Assembly: GCA_900469615.1 (NCBI GenBank)
Contig: UBYA01000001.1
Span: forward strand, 372,001-436,000
Length of the DNA: 64,000 bases
Source: Hyphomicrobiales bacterium
Lineage (GTDB): Bacteria > Pseudomonadota > Alphaproteobacteria > Rhizobiales > Rhizobiaceae
Direction: 5' to 3'
Under the pieces are notes generated by a model. It did no database searches, was not told the DNA's origin, and worked only from the letters and a program-made list of their open reading frames with translations. Of this stretch, positions 7,544-16,154 are shown piece after piece. Each line of letters begins with the position of its first letter. The stretch's first letter is position 1. A program made the position numbers and the translations under genes.

Positions 7544-8830
7544 ATGCGAATGAGATTTCTTGCGGTGGTCGCCGCAGCGCTTACCCTGCCGATGCTGTAC
7601 GGCGGCGCGGCACTGGCAGCCGACGACAACAGTGTCGAGGTTCTTCATTTCAACACGTCCGGCAGCGAAGCGGCTTCGTTCTACAAGTTCAAGGACGCGT
7701 TCGAAAAGGCCGGCGGCAAGTGGATCGACTCTCCGGTCGCCGGTGGCGGTGGCGACGCGCACGATACGACGCTTCGCGCTCGTGTTCTCGCTGGAGATGC
7801 ACCCGGCGCAGCACTTCCGAAATGCCCGGAAGCGGCCCGCTGGTATGAGCAGGGCTATATCGCCAACATCGACGACGTTGCCGCCAAGGATAAGTGGGAC
7901 GAACGGCTCCCCGAGCTCCTCAAGAATTTCGCCAAGGTCGACGGTCACTACGTTTGCGTACCGTACGATATCCATCGCCTGGACTGGCTTTGGGGTAACG
8001 CCGAGGTTCTGAAGTCCGCCGGCGTCGACAAGATGCCTGAAACGTGGGCCGAGTTTGACGAGGCGGCGAAGAAGATCCAGGCGGCCGGCAAGATCGTTCT
8101 CGCCCACGGTGGCCAGGAATGGCAGGACGGTACGACGTTCCAGACTGTCGCTCTGGCGATAGGCGGCGCGGACTACTTCCGTAAGCTCGCGAAGGGCGAC
8201 CCCACCGCAATCGACAGCAAGACCACGCGCGAGATCTTCGACCGCATGCGGATTCTGTCCACCTATGTCGACCGTGGTGCTCCCGGCCGCGACTGGAACC
8301 TGGCTTCGGCGATGGTCACCAAGGGTGACGCAGCGTTCCAGATCATGGGCGACTGGGCGAAGGGGGAATTCCTGCAGGCGGGCAAGAAGATGGGTACCGA
8401 TATCCTTTGCTCGCCGGTTCCGGGTGAAGTCGCCAACCGGCCCGGCATGGTGATGGTTTCGAATTCAATGGGTTTCTTCGTCAAGGAGAAGGGCAAGAAC
8501 GATGCCACGACGGGACAGAAGCTCCTGGCATCGACCCTGCTGAATCCCGATGCGGAAATCGCCTATACAATGATCAAGGGCTCGGTTCCTTCGGTCAATG
8601 ACGTGCCGCTCGACAAATACGATAGCTGCGCCCAGCGTTCGGCCGCTGATATCAAGGCGAACAACGAAGCCGGCACCCTTGTTGGCGACATGTGGACGAT
8701 GACCCAGGGTGTGTCTCCCTCTATCGATGCAGCAATTCGCCAGGTCTCCTCGCAGCACTTCAGCTCCAAGACGATGACATCCGACGAGGCTGTCCAGGCA
8801 ATGCTCGACGCAGTCGAACTCGCGCAGTGA
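7544..8830 (+). CDS. ABC transporter substrate-binding protein, CUT1 sugar family
   Basis: A 428-aa periplasmic solute-binding protein. A Sec signal peptide spans residues 1-25 or so (FLAVVAAALTLPMLYGGAALA, cut after ALAADD). The mature domain has the extracellular-binding-protein-1 pattern (NTSGSEAASFYKFKDAFEKA, PETWAEFDEAAKKIQAAGK, AFQIMGDWAKGEF). This family binds mono- or oligosaccharides or polyols for CUT1 importers. GGGAGG at 7533-7538 sets the ATG at 7544. It is the first gene of a binding protein, permease, permease, ATPase operon. The ligand is unknown but probably feeds the enzymes encoded at 1215-6544. Confidence 0.9.
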   Translation: MRMRFLAVVAAALTLPMLYGGAALAADDNSVEVLHFNTSGSEAASFYKFKDAFEKAGGKWIDSPVAGGGGDAHDTTLRARVLAGDAPGAALPKCPEAARWYEQGYIANIDDVAAKDKWDERLPELLKNFAKVDGHYVCVPYDIHRLDWLWGNAEVLKSAGVDKMPETWAEFDEAAKKIQAAGKIVLAHGGQEWQDGTTFQTVALAIGGADYFRKLAKGDPTAIDSKTTREIFDRMRILSTYVDRGAPGRDWNLASAMVTKGDAAFQIMGDWAKGEFLQAGKKMGTDILCSPVPGEVANRPGMVMVSNSMGFFVKEKGKNDATTGQKLLASTLLNPDAEIAYTMIKGSVPSVNDVPLDKYDSCAQRSAADIKANNEAGTLVGDMWTMTQGVSPSIDAAIRQVSSQHFSSKTMTSDEAVQAMLDAVELAQ

Positions 8831-8841
8831 TCATATTAGGC

Positions 8842-8865
8842 GATCGCGACCCACGGGTCGCGATC
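8842..8865 (+). repeat. Intergenic hairpin between binding-protein and permease genes
   Basis: GATCGCGACC (8842-8851) and GGTCGCGATC (8856-8865) form a perfect 10-bp stem with a 4-base loop. There is no T-run, so it is unlikely to be a full terminator. Hairpins placed like this after a binding-protein gene commonly protect the upstream mRNA from 3' exonucleases, giving more binding protein than permease. Confidence 0.6.
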
Positions 8866-8887
8866 CGTTTCATGAAGGGAGGTCACA

Positions 8888-9784
8888 ATGACCCGAAAAA
8901 GACTGGCGGCTCCATGGCGGGAATACGTCGCGCCCGTGATCGCGATGTCGCCATCGCTCATCATGCTCAGCGTCTTCGTCTATGGCTTCATCGCCTGGAC
9001 TGTCCTCGTTTCGCTTTCGGCGTCGAAAATGGTTCCCGACTTCACCTTGGTTGGGCTCGAGAACTACTGGAAACTTTGGCGTTTCGGACCGTGGCGGCTG
9101 GCCGTCGGGAATTTCCTGGTATTCAGCGTTCTCTACGTTGCGATCGGTCTGGCATTAGGACTATTCCTTGCGATCCTCATCGACCAGCGTGTGCGCGCCG
9201 AAAGTCTCTGGCGCACCGTTTTCCTTTATCCGATCGCGTTGTCCTTCGTGGTTACCGGTGTGGTCTGGCGCTGGATCATGAACCCGACGATCGGTGTCGA
9301 GCGCTTTGTCCGCGATCTCGGTTTTCCGAACTTCGAGTTCGCGTGGATCAGTGACGAGCGCCTTGTCGTCTATACCCTGGTGATCGCCGGTCTCTGGCAG
9401 GTGGCAGGATTCGTGATGGTTCTGTTCCTTTCGGCATTGCGTGGCGTCGATGGCGAAATCATCAAGGCCGCGAGCCTCGATGGGGCCCGTCCTTGGCGGA
9501 TCTATCTCTCGATCATCGTCCCATCGATCTGGCCCGTGTTCCTGTCCGCAGGTGCAATCCTTGTGGGTATGGCGCTCAAAACCTTCGACCTCGTAATTGT
9601 GATGACACAGCGCGGCCCCGGGAGTTCGTCCGAGTTCCCTGCGACGTTCATGTACGACATGGCCTTCAGGCGCAACCAGCTCGGGATCGGTTCCGCATCC
9701 GCTGTGATGATCCTGGTCGCCGCGCTCATCATTGCCCTTCCAGCCCTACTCATTGGAGCGCCAGACCGTGACCGCAACAAATGA
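8888..9784 (+). CDS. ABC sugar transporter permease, MalF/UgpA type
   Basis: A 298-aa inner-membrane permease with about six transmembrane segments. The first is near residues 18-40 (VIAMSPSLIMLSVFVYGFI). The cytoplasmic EAA-like loop reads EIIKAASLDGARPWRIYLSI, which contacts the ATPase. The C-terminus extends past the last helix. GGGAGGT sits before the ATG at 8888. It forms the heterodimeric channel with the product of the next gene, whose start overlaps this gene's end by 17 bases. Confidence 0.9.
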   Translation: MTRKRLAAPWREYVAPVIAMSPSLIMLSVFVYGFIAWTVLVSLSASKMVPDFTLVGLENYWKLWRFGPWRLAVGNFLVFSVLYVAIGLALGLFLAILIDQRVRAESLWRTVFLYPIALSFVVTGVVWRWIMNPTIGVERFVRDLGFPNFEFAWISDERLVVYTLVIAGLWQVAGFVMVLFLSALRGVDGEIIKAASLDGARPWRIYLSIIVPSIWPVFLSAGAILVGMALKTFDLVIVMTQRGPGSSSEFPATFMYDMAFRRNQLGIGSASAVMILVAALIIALPALLIGAPDRDRNK

Positions 9785-10712
9785 TTTCTCTCAGCCGACC
9801 ATCAGGCCGCTGGGGAAGAAAGCCAAAGCGATGACGAGCTCGGAACCTCGAACCGTCGAACAGGCAAGCCCTGTCGCCAGGCTGGTTCTCCATGCGGTCC
9901 TGTTGTCGCTCGCACTCTTCTTCCTGGCTCCGCTCGCGCTGATGCTCATTACTTCGCTCAGGCCGACCGAAGACTTCCGGGGCCAATCGATCATCAGCTG
10001 GCCTGGAACCTGGTCGCTCTATGCCTGGACGAAGGCGTGGGGAGAAGCCTGTATCGGGACGCGGTGTGTCGGCCTCAAGGCCTACTATATGAATTCGTTC
10101 ATGATCGTTGTTCCCGCAGCGATCATCTCCACCGCGCTGGGTGCGATCAACGGCTTCACGTTGTCCAAGCTCAGGTTCCCGGGCAGCAACATGTTGTTCA
10201 TCCTGATCGTCTTCGGCGTATTCATCCCATATCAGGCGATCCTGATCCCTGCCGCGCAACTGCTTGGGAGACTGGGCCTGCTGAATACAATCTGGGGCCT
10301 GATCCTCGTTCAGTCTGTCTACGGCATTCCGATCTGCACGCTGTTCTTCCGCAACTATTACGCCTCGATACCGGATGAGCTGATCAAGGCGGCCAAGATA
10401 GACGGAGCAGGGTACTGGACGATCTTCTTCTGTATCGTCCTGCCGTTGTCGCCTCCGATCATTGCGGTTACGCTCATCTGGCAGTTTACCGCGATCTGGA
10501 ACGACTTCCTCTTTGGCGTAACGTTCTCCTCGGGTTCCAGTCAGCCTGTCATCGTCGCGCTGAACAATCTTGTCAACACCACCTTCGGCGTCAAGGAATA
10601 TAACGTCGACATGGCTGGCACGATCATTACCGCACTTCCGACACTCGTGATCTACGTACTTGCGGGCAAGTACTTCGTCCGCGGGCTCACCGTCGGTTCC
10701 GTGAAAGGATGA
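9768..10712 (+). CDS. ABC sugar transporter permease, MalG/UgpE type
   Basis: A 314-aa permease with six predicted transmembrane segments and the EAA loop ELIKAAKIDGAGYWTIFFCI. I chose the GTG at 9768, ten bases after GGAG and overlapping the previous stop. An ATG at 9831 would remove a poorly conserved 21-residue N-terminus. The C-terminal GKYFVRGLTVGSVKG is the usual ending for this subunit. It partners the upstream permease and the ATPase encoded at 10718. Confidence 0.88.
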   Translation: MTATNDFSQPTIRPLGKKAKAMTSSEPRTVEQASPVARLVLHAVLLSLALFFLAPLALMLITSLRPTEDFRGQSIISWPGTWSLYAWTKAWGEACIGTRCVGLKAYYMNSFMIVVPAAIISTALGAINGFTLSKLRFPGSNMLFILIVFGVFIPYQAILIPAAQLLGRLGLLNTIWGLILVQSVYGIPICTLFFRNYYASIPDELIKAAKIDGAGYWTIFFCIVLPLSPPIIAVTLIWQFTAIWNDFLFGVTFSSGSSQPVIVALNNLVNTTFGVKEYNVDMAGTIITALPTLVIYVLAGKYFVRGLTVGSVKG

Positions 10713-10717
10713 AGTAA

Positions 10718-11863
10718 ATGGGTTCGCTTTCAATCGTAGACGTTACGCGTTGCTATGGATCGTTCACCGCGCTCGACAAGGTCAGCGTCGAAGCAGGCCA
10801 GGGCGAGTTCCTCACGTTGCTGGGACCGTCGGGCTGCGGCAAGTCAACCTTGCTCGGCATCATCGCCGGGCTCGACTACCCGACGTCTGGCGAGATCAGA
10901 ATTGACGGAACAGATGTCAGCGGCACGCTGGCGCGTGACCGCGACATCGCGATGATCTTTCAGTCCTATGCCCTCTACCCGACGATGACCGTTCGGAAGA
11001 ACATTGAATTTGGGCTCAAGATTCGGAATGTACGGGCGCCGGAGCGTGCGAAGGCAATCCAGAATGTGGCCACGATGCTGCGCATCGACCATCTGCTCGA
11101 TCGCAAGCCGTGGCAGCTTTCCGGCGGTCAGCGTCAGCGTGTTGCCATGGGGCGCGCGCTCGTGCGCAATCCCAAGCTGTTCTTGTTTGACGAGCCGCTT
11201 TCCAACCTCGACGCCCAGCTTCGCACCGAGATGCGCATCGAAATCAAGCGCCTTCATCAGAAGCTCGGCGCGACTATCGTCTACGTCACGCATGACCAGG
11301 TCGAGGCAATGACGATGTCGACGAAGATCGTTGTCATGAATGGTGGCAAGATCGTTCAAATCGGCACGCCGAACGATATCTACAATTCGCCGGCGGATCT
11401 GTTCGTGGCGAGGTTCGTCGGTTCTCCGGCAATGAATTTACTCGATGGCACCGTCGAAACCCACGGGAGCGCCCAGGTGCTCAAGGTATCGCCCAAACTC
11501 TCCATTCCGCTTCCGGACGGATATGCGGCCAACGGGCAGGCGGTGACCTTGGGTATCCGTCCGGAAAACATCACGATCGGCGAGGGACTGAACGAAGACA
11601 GCGTCGTCCTCGATGCGCGTGTTGACCTGGTCGAGCCGACAGGTGCCGATACTCTCGTCATCTTCGATGTCGGGGGGAAGGAAGTGACGGCGCGCACCGC
11701 ACCGACCGCGAAGATCACCACCGGCCAGACTTTGAAATTCGGATTTTCGCAGGATAATTTCCATCTGTTCGACGCCAAGTCGGGTGTGCGCCTACAACAA
11801 AGCGTCGATGCGCGCAGTGCTCGCCCGTCGCTTGCGGCGATGAGCGCAGGCCGGTCTTTCTAG
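10718..11863 (+). CDS. ABC transporter ATP-binding protein, MalK/UgpC type
   Basis: A 381-aa ATPase of the CUT1 class. Walker A GPSGCGKS at residues 36-43, the ABC signature QLSGGQRQRVAMGRALVR, Walker B FLFDEPLSNLD and the H-loop TIVYVTHDQVEA are all intact. The C-terminal TOBE/OB regulatory domain (LGIRPENITIGE, HLFDAKSG) is present. It energises import through the two preceding permeases. This family's ATPases are often shared between several sugar importers. It is the final gene of the operon. Confidence 0.93.
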   Translation: MGSLSIVDVTRCYGSFTALDKVSVEAGQGEFLTLLGPSGCGKSTLLGIIAGLDYPTSGEIRIDGTDVSGTLARDRDIAMIFQSYALYPTMTVRKNIEFGLKIRNVRAPERAKAIQNVATMLRIDHLLDRKPWQLSGGQRQRVAMGRALVRNPKLFLFDEPLSNLDAQLRTEMRIEIKRLHQKLGATIVYVTHDQVEAMTMSTKIVVMNGGKIVQIGTPNDIYNSPADLFVARFVGSPAMNLLDGTVETHGSAQVLKVSPKLSIPLPDGYAANGQAVTLGIRPENITIGEGLNEDSVVLDARVDLVEPTGADTLVIFDVGGKEVTARTAPTAKITTGQTLKFGFSQDNFHLFDAKSGVRLQQSVDARSARPSLAAMSAGRSF

Positions 11864-11974
11864 GTTATTCGGAGATTTTCCGAATTGGCCGCTCGCAAGA
11901 ACTATTTAATGCGACTCCGGCAGATTCAGGAGGATTCCCGTTGTAATCTGCTGCGTAGATATTAACATGTGAGT

Positions 11975-12022
11975 GGGATGGAGTTCCCCTGTAACCGCCA
12001 TAATCTGGCTGATGACTCCTGC
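11975..12022 (+). promoter_or_regulatory. Fluoride riboswitch (crcB motif) upstream of MFS gene
   Basis: The order GGGATGGAGTTCCCC, TAACCGCC and GGCTGATGACTCCTGC matches the crcB/fluoride aptamer: GATGG plus a short hairpin, then AACCGCC, which forms the pseudoknot stem with GGC, then CTGATGACTCC, which closes P1 with GGAGT. It lies 211 bases before the MFS start. The intervening leader contains a 12-bp stem (12117-12128 with 12156-12167) that could be the expression platform. Binding of Mg-bound fluoride normally turns expression on. Confidence 0.88.
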
Positions 12023-12116
12023 TGCGAAGCTACGCGGCAGGATGCGCCCTGTCTGCCGCGAAGGTGGTTTTGACCAAAGCCCCTCGGCCACGCCACCATT
12101 CAGTTTCAAAGCAAAG

Positions 12117-12167
12117 TTGCCGGCAGGCCGCGGTCTGAGAACAACTCGGTTCGAAGCCTGCCGGCAA
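12117..12167 (+). repeat. Long inverted repeat in the riboswitch leader
   Basis: TTGCCGGCAGGC (12117-12128) pairs perfectly with GCCTGCCGGCAA (12156-12167) across a 27-base loop, followed by TTTCAATC. It sits between the fluoride aptamer and the MFS start codon. It may act as a transcription terminator or as an alternative fold controlled by the aptamer. The weak T-tract leaves this uncertain. Confidence 0.5.
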
Positions 12168-12233
12168 TTTCAATCTGATAGAAAACGCAATGATTTTATA
12201 GCTCGAGTCGTATTTACAACAAACGAGGCTCCC

Positions 12234-13456
12234 ATGCCTTTCCCCTCTCGATCCAAATCAGTTCGTGACGGTTCTTCGCAATATGTCGCCATGCGGTTTG
12301 TGCTGCTTGTCGGCGTCCTGAGCTTCTTTGCCGATTTCACCTATGAAAGCGCGCGCAGCATTCTGGGACCGTTCCTGCTGACGCTCGGCGCTACCGCAAC
12401 TGCCATTGGCTTCATAAGCGGAGTGGGCGAATTGCTCGGCTATGGTCTGCGGCTTGTCTCGGGTCGATGGGCGGATGCTACCGGGAAATTCTGGCCGATT
12501 ACCATCTTCGGGTATGTCGTGCAGATGGCGTCGGTGCCCGCTCTGGCCCTTTCCCATACCGTTTGGCAGGCAGCGCTTCTCATCATTCTGGAAAGGGTGG
12601 GCAAGGCAATCCGCAATCCGCCTCGCGATGTCATGCTCTCGCACGCCGGCGCGCGCATCGGGCAATATGGTTTTGTGTTCGGGATCCATGAGGCGATGGA
12701 TCAATTCGGCGCCATGTGCGGTCCCCTGATCATCGCTGCGGTCATTGCGCATCGCGGAAGCTATCGAGAAGCATTCGCGATCCTCGTGATTCCGGCTGTC
12801 TTCAACCTGACCATGCTCATGCTTGCACGGCTTCTTTACCCGGATCCCGGCCCATTGGACGAACATAGTCTGTCGGCGAAGGGGCAGTTCCCCGGTGCTT
12901 TCTGGGTCTATCTTGCCGGAGCGGGATTGGTCGCGGCCGGCTTTGCCGACTATCCGGTCATAGCCTACCACTTTCAGGTCAGTGGGACGGTGACGGGACA
13001 GTGGATAGCAATCTTCTATGCGATCGCAATGGGAGTGAGTGGAACGGCATCCATGATTTTTGGCAGGATGTTCGACCACCATGGCTTTAAAATCCTTTTG
13101 CCGCTCACGATCGTCTGCGCCGCTTCCGCGCCGCTTCCGCGCCGCTCGTCTTTCTAGGTAATTTCTGGATTGCCCTGCTGGGCGCTGGAATCTGGGGAAT
13201 TGGAATGGGAGTGCATGAATCGATTATTCCGGCCGCCGTATCTCCCATGGTCGGCGAGGACAGAAGGGCATCGGCCTTCGGTCTTTTTACCGCCGGCTAT
13301 GGCGTAGCCTGGTTCCTCGGCAGCGCGACCATAGGCTGGTTATACGACAAGAGCATTTCCGACGTCATAATCTTCTCGGTTCTATGTCAGGTTCTGGCGC
13401 TGCCGCTGCTTTGGCGGGTGAGCCGGTTTCACAAGTCGGTCATGTCCCGGACATGA
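12234..13456 (+). pseudogene. MFS transporter, frameshifted by an 11-bp tandem duplication
   Basis: The first frame (ATG 12234, SRSKSVRDGSSQYVAMRF...) codes for a 12-helix major-facilitator transporter and stops at 13155-13157. The family sequence continues in another frame from LVFLGNFWIALLGAG to the stop at 13456 (GMGVHESIIPAAV, GWLYDKSI). The cause is visible: the unit GCGCCGCTTCC is present twice (13117-13127, 13128-13138). Removing one copy gives an uninterrupted product of about 403 aa. The gene is under a fluoride riboswitch and may have exported fluoride or a related solute. It is either recently inactivated or switchable by repeat slippage. Confidence 0.85.
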
Positions 13457-13563
13457 GGCAACCATTTTGCCGCCTTCCAAGCAATGAATCTCGGTGCTGC
13501 GAGAACAGTCTGGGATGCAGCACGAGCGAAACCCCGCACCGCAGCTCAGGTTCTGCTATCCGG

Positions 13564-14451
13564 CTAACTGGCTCGAAGCGTTCTTGGTCTGGCGTTCAGG
13601 AATGCTTTTACCCAGGGATGGGGAGATTTATGCAGAAAGCGCGGTTCGCAAAGCGTGACAATCTCGCCGTCAAACAATGCTGCCGCGCGATCGCAGATCT
13701 CGAAAAGCGTATCGACGTCATGAGTGACAAGAATGACGGCAATGTTCTGAACTTGGGCCATGTCATGGATAAGGGAGTCGATCTGTTCCGCCATAATCAC
13801 GTCAAGCCCGGTAGTTGGTTCATCGAGCAGCAGCAGTTCGGGATCGGTGGCGATCGCCCGTGCAAGGCCGGCGCGCTTTGCCATGCCGCCGGACAGCTCA
13901 CCCGGAAGCCTGTCGGCTACGTCTGCCGGCAGGCCGGCCGCAGCGATCTTCACATCCGCAATCTCATGCAGAAGATCGTCCGGCAGTCCGCTGAGATGTC
14001 TGAGCGGGACTGCGACATTCTCCCGCACAGTCAATGTTGAAAAAAGCGCATTGTGCTGGAAAAGTACCCCGCAACGTGATGCGATCCTGCGCAACTCCGC
14101 ATCCCGGGCAGAGTAAAGGTTGGTGCCGAACATCTCAACGACCCCGTCGTCGGGTGGCAGCAGCCCCATGATGCATTTGAGGAGCAGAGATTTGCCCGAC
14201 CCGGAGTTGCCAACGATGCCGACGATTTCTCCCCGATCGACAGAAAGGCTGATGCCGCGATGAAGCGGTCTGCCTGCGATGGAGGTGCGAAGCTCATGCA
14301 GCCGCAGGACGGACGGGCTGCGGTCGCCGCCGTTCAGGCGCGAAGGTTCCGTAAATTTCCTCCCTCGGTCCGGCAGGGACGAACAGACGGTATCCTGTGG
14401 ATCGAAGTTTCCTGACAACGTTTCCGGAGTGTTGGCAATCTCATATTCCAT
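13564..14451 (-). CDS. Orphan Mla/Ttg2A-type ABC ATPase under a fluoride riboswitch
   Basis: A 295-aa ABC ATPase of the MlaF class, with Walker A GNSGSGKS, signature ELSGGMAKRAGLARA, Walker B LLLLDEPTTGLD and H-loop VTHDVDTL. MlaF proteins normally energise phospholipid trafficking with an MlaE permease and MlaD, but none of these is nearby. An N-terminal extension of about 50 residues precedes the domain. The ATG at 14451 follows GGGAGAAGTC; an in-frame GTG at 14463 is less likely. It is transcribed alone from behind its own fluoride aptamer (14484-14530). Its role in fluoride stress is unknown. Confidence 0.88.
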   Translation of the reverse strand: MEYEIANTPETLSGNFDPQDTVCSSLPDRGRKFTEPSRLNGGDRSPSVLRLHELRTSIAGRPLHRGISLSVDRGEIVGIVGNSGSGKSLLLKCIMGLLPPDDGVVEMFGTNLYSARDAELRRIASRCGVLFQHNALFSTLTVRENVAVPLRHLSGLPDDLLHEIADVKIAAAGLPADVADRLPGELSGGMAKRAGLARAIATDPELLLLDEPTTGLDVIMAEQIDSLIHDMAQVQNIAVILVTHDVDTLFEICDRAAALFDGEIVTLCEPRFLHKSPHPWVKAFLNARPRTLRAS

Positions 14452-14483
14452 GACTTCTCCCACCGTTCCATCGGGTTGAACTG

Positions 14484-14530
14484 GCAGGGGTCATCAGCCA
14501 TGACGGCGGTTGAGGGAGACACCATTCCCT
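14484..14530 (-). promoter_or_regulatory. Fluoride riboswitch (crcB motif) upstream of the ABC ATPase
   Basis: On the minus strand GGGAATGGTGTCTCCC, TCAACCGCC and GGCTGATGACCCCTGCC give the crcB aptamer. P1 covaries: GGTG.. on one side and CCCC on the other, where the copy at 11975 has GGAGT and ACTCC. The gene starts 33 bases further on. The closeness suggests translational control, with the aptamer's 3' strand able to pair with the GGTGGGAG Shine-Dalgarno region. Confidence 0.85.
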
Positions 14531-14652
14531 TTCGATTGACGATCATGCGGGCCATGAGCCGAACGTGGCCGGCAATTCCCCTGACCCGCGAGGCGTAAGA
14601 GCCATCGGATCAAGTTTTCGGTAGACAGCGCAAACGTCAGGGGAGACTTACG

Positions 14653-16154
14653 TTATCCGGCATCCTGAGGGACCTTGAAGATTCGCTCATAGAGGTCGAC
14701 GCCATAACTCTGGGACAGCGGCCTGGCTTCGTTAAGCTGAAAGCTTCTGCTGCCATCTTCACGGCGCTCGGCACGCAGGAAAAGCACATGCGGGTCGTCG
14801 ATGAAGGCCCGGGCGAACTCGTACATATGCGAGACGAAAAAGACCGTGACGGCGTTCTCGCGCAATGCGCCACGATCTGCTTCGCGATCTCGGATCCTTC
14901 CTCCTCGTGAGTGGCAGCGAAAGACTCGTTGAATAGAACGATCGCTTTGCGATGCATTCGATCGGCGATGCCGCTCATACGCACCAGCTCTTCATCGAAC
15001 TTGCCGCTGCGCATCGAGCGATCCTCCTGCCGCTTGAAATGGGTGAAAAGCCCGCTGTGCAACGAGGATTCGAAGGCATCGGCGGTAACAAACATCCCGC
15101 ATTGGAGCATCAATTGCGCGAGCCCGACGCTGCGCAAGAAGGTCGATTTTCCGCCGCGATTGGCTCCCGTGATGATGACGAGAGGTCTGTCATCCGCAAT
15201 TATGCTATTGCCGACCGGAGGCCGTTTCATCGTCAGCGCGAGACAGACATCCCGCAGATTGCGGCAATTGAATATGCCGTCCTTGTTCTTCGGTACTGGA
15301 AAAGCGACACTTTCCCCGATCTCTTCAAGATGCTCCCACAAGTTGAGGCAGCCGATATAGAAGGCCAGTTCGGCACGAAACGCGCCGATGAAACCCAACA
15401 CATGCCGAGCTGACTGGTAGACGGCATCCGAAATCAGGCCGAGGCCTCTTCCCTGCAGTTCGCCAAAGGCCTGCGCTCCGGCATCATCCCGTGGTTGCAG
15501 CTGGAGTGTATAGCTCTGGGCACCGGGCGTAAACGCTCGGCGAACCCAGCTCAGGTCACGCTTCTGCGGCTTGCGAAGCATCGTTTCAACCGCCTTGCCG
15601 CCGCCGCCGACATGCGCGCTGAGAAGAAGACCGCTTTTGAATGTCAGGTTATCGAGATCCGCACGGGCGGCGGCCAGATAGTCATTGTCGAGATCGCGCT
15701 CCAGTGTTGCAAAGAGCTGCCGAAAGCCGCGTGACGTAAAGCGATGGGCGCTTGCCGAGCAGATGTCGCGAAGGCGCCCAAGGATATCGAGGCAGCTTTG
15801 CAGCGTTCTCACGCCGCTGCCAACCATCGAAGAGGGGTCCCGGCCGTAAAGGCTGAAGCTCCAGCTATGCTCGCGATTCAGCGGCTCTATGGCGAGCTGG
15901 TAAAATCGACGCACGGTTGCCGCGTTTGCGATGCAATCTTTCATGATGTCCTGACGGTAGAGGATGGTCGGCACGTCATTCGTCCATGCCTCAAGGCACG
16001 CTGCCGCCATGATGTCGTGGACGTAGGCGTCGTCTTTCGCGGCAGCAGCGAGAAGCACCTCCAGCTCTATGTCCTGCGCAAATTCAATAGGCTTGTCCTT
16101 CGACGGCACCTTCGCCGCAAAGCCTTGATCGGGATGCATCAGAAAGGTCTTCAT
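14653..16154 (-). pseudogene. MutS-family ATPase (second of a pair), frameshifted near its C-terminus
   Basis: From the ATG at 16154 the frame encodes a MutS-like ATPase core (GANRGGKSTFLRS Walker A, then ELVRMSGIADRMH, and Walker B IVLFNESFAATHEEEGSEIA). After KQIVA the frame turns to nonsense. The missing end continues one frame away as LRENAVTVFFVSHMYEFARA to a stop at 14653. Restoring one C between 14868 and 14869 (plus strand) gives IVAALRENAV and a 500-aa protein. The start overlaps the upstream stop as ATGA, so the pair was translationally coupled. Whether the lesion is real or a sequencing error cannot be told here. Confidence 0.8.

Noticed and set aside
9750..10733. A 327-codon open frame on the minus strand
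   Set aside because: It lies wholly opposite an intact permease gene, is extremely charged and repetitive, and is a shadow of biased codon use.
11868..11884. TTCGGA/TCCGAA hairpin after the sugar ABC operon
   Set aside because: Six pairs without a T-run; too weak to call a terminator.
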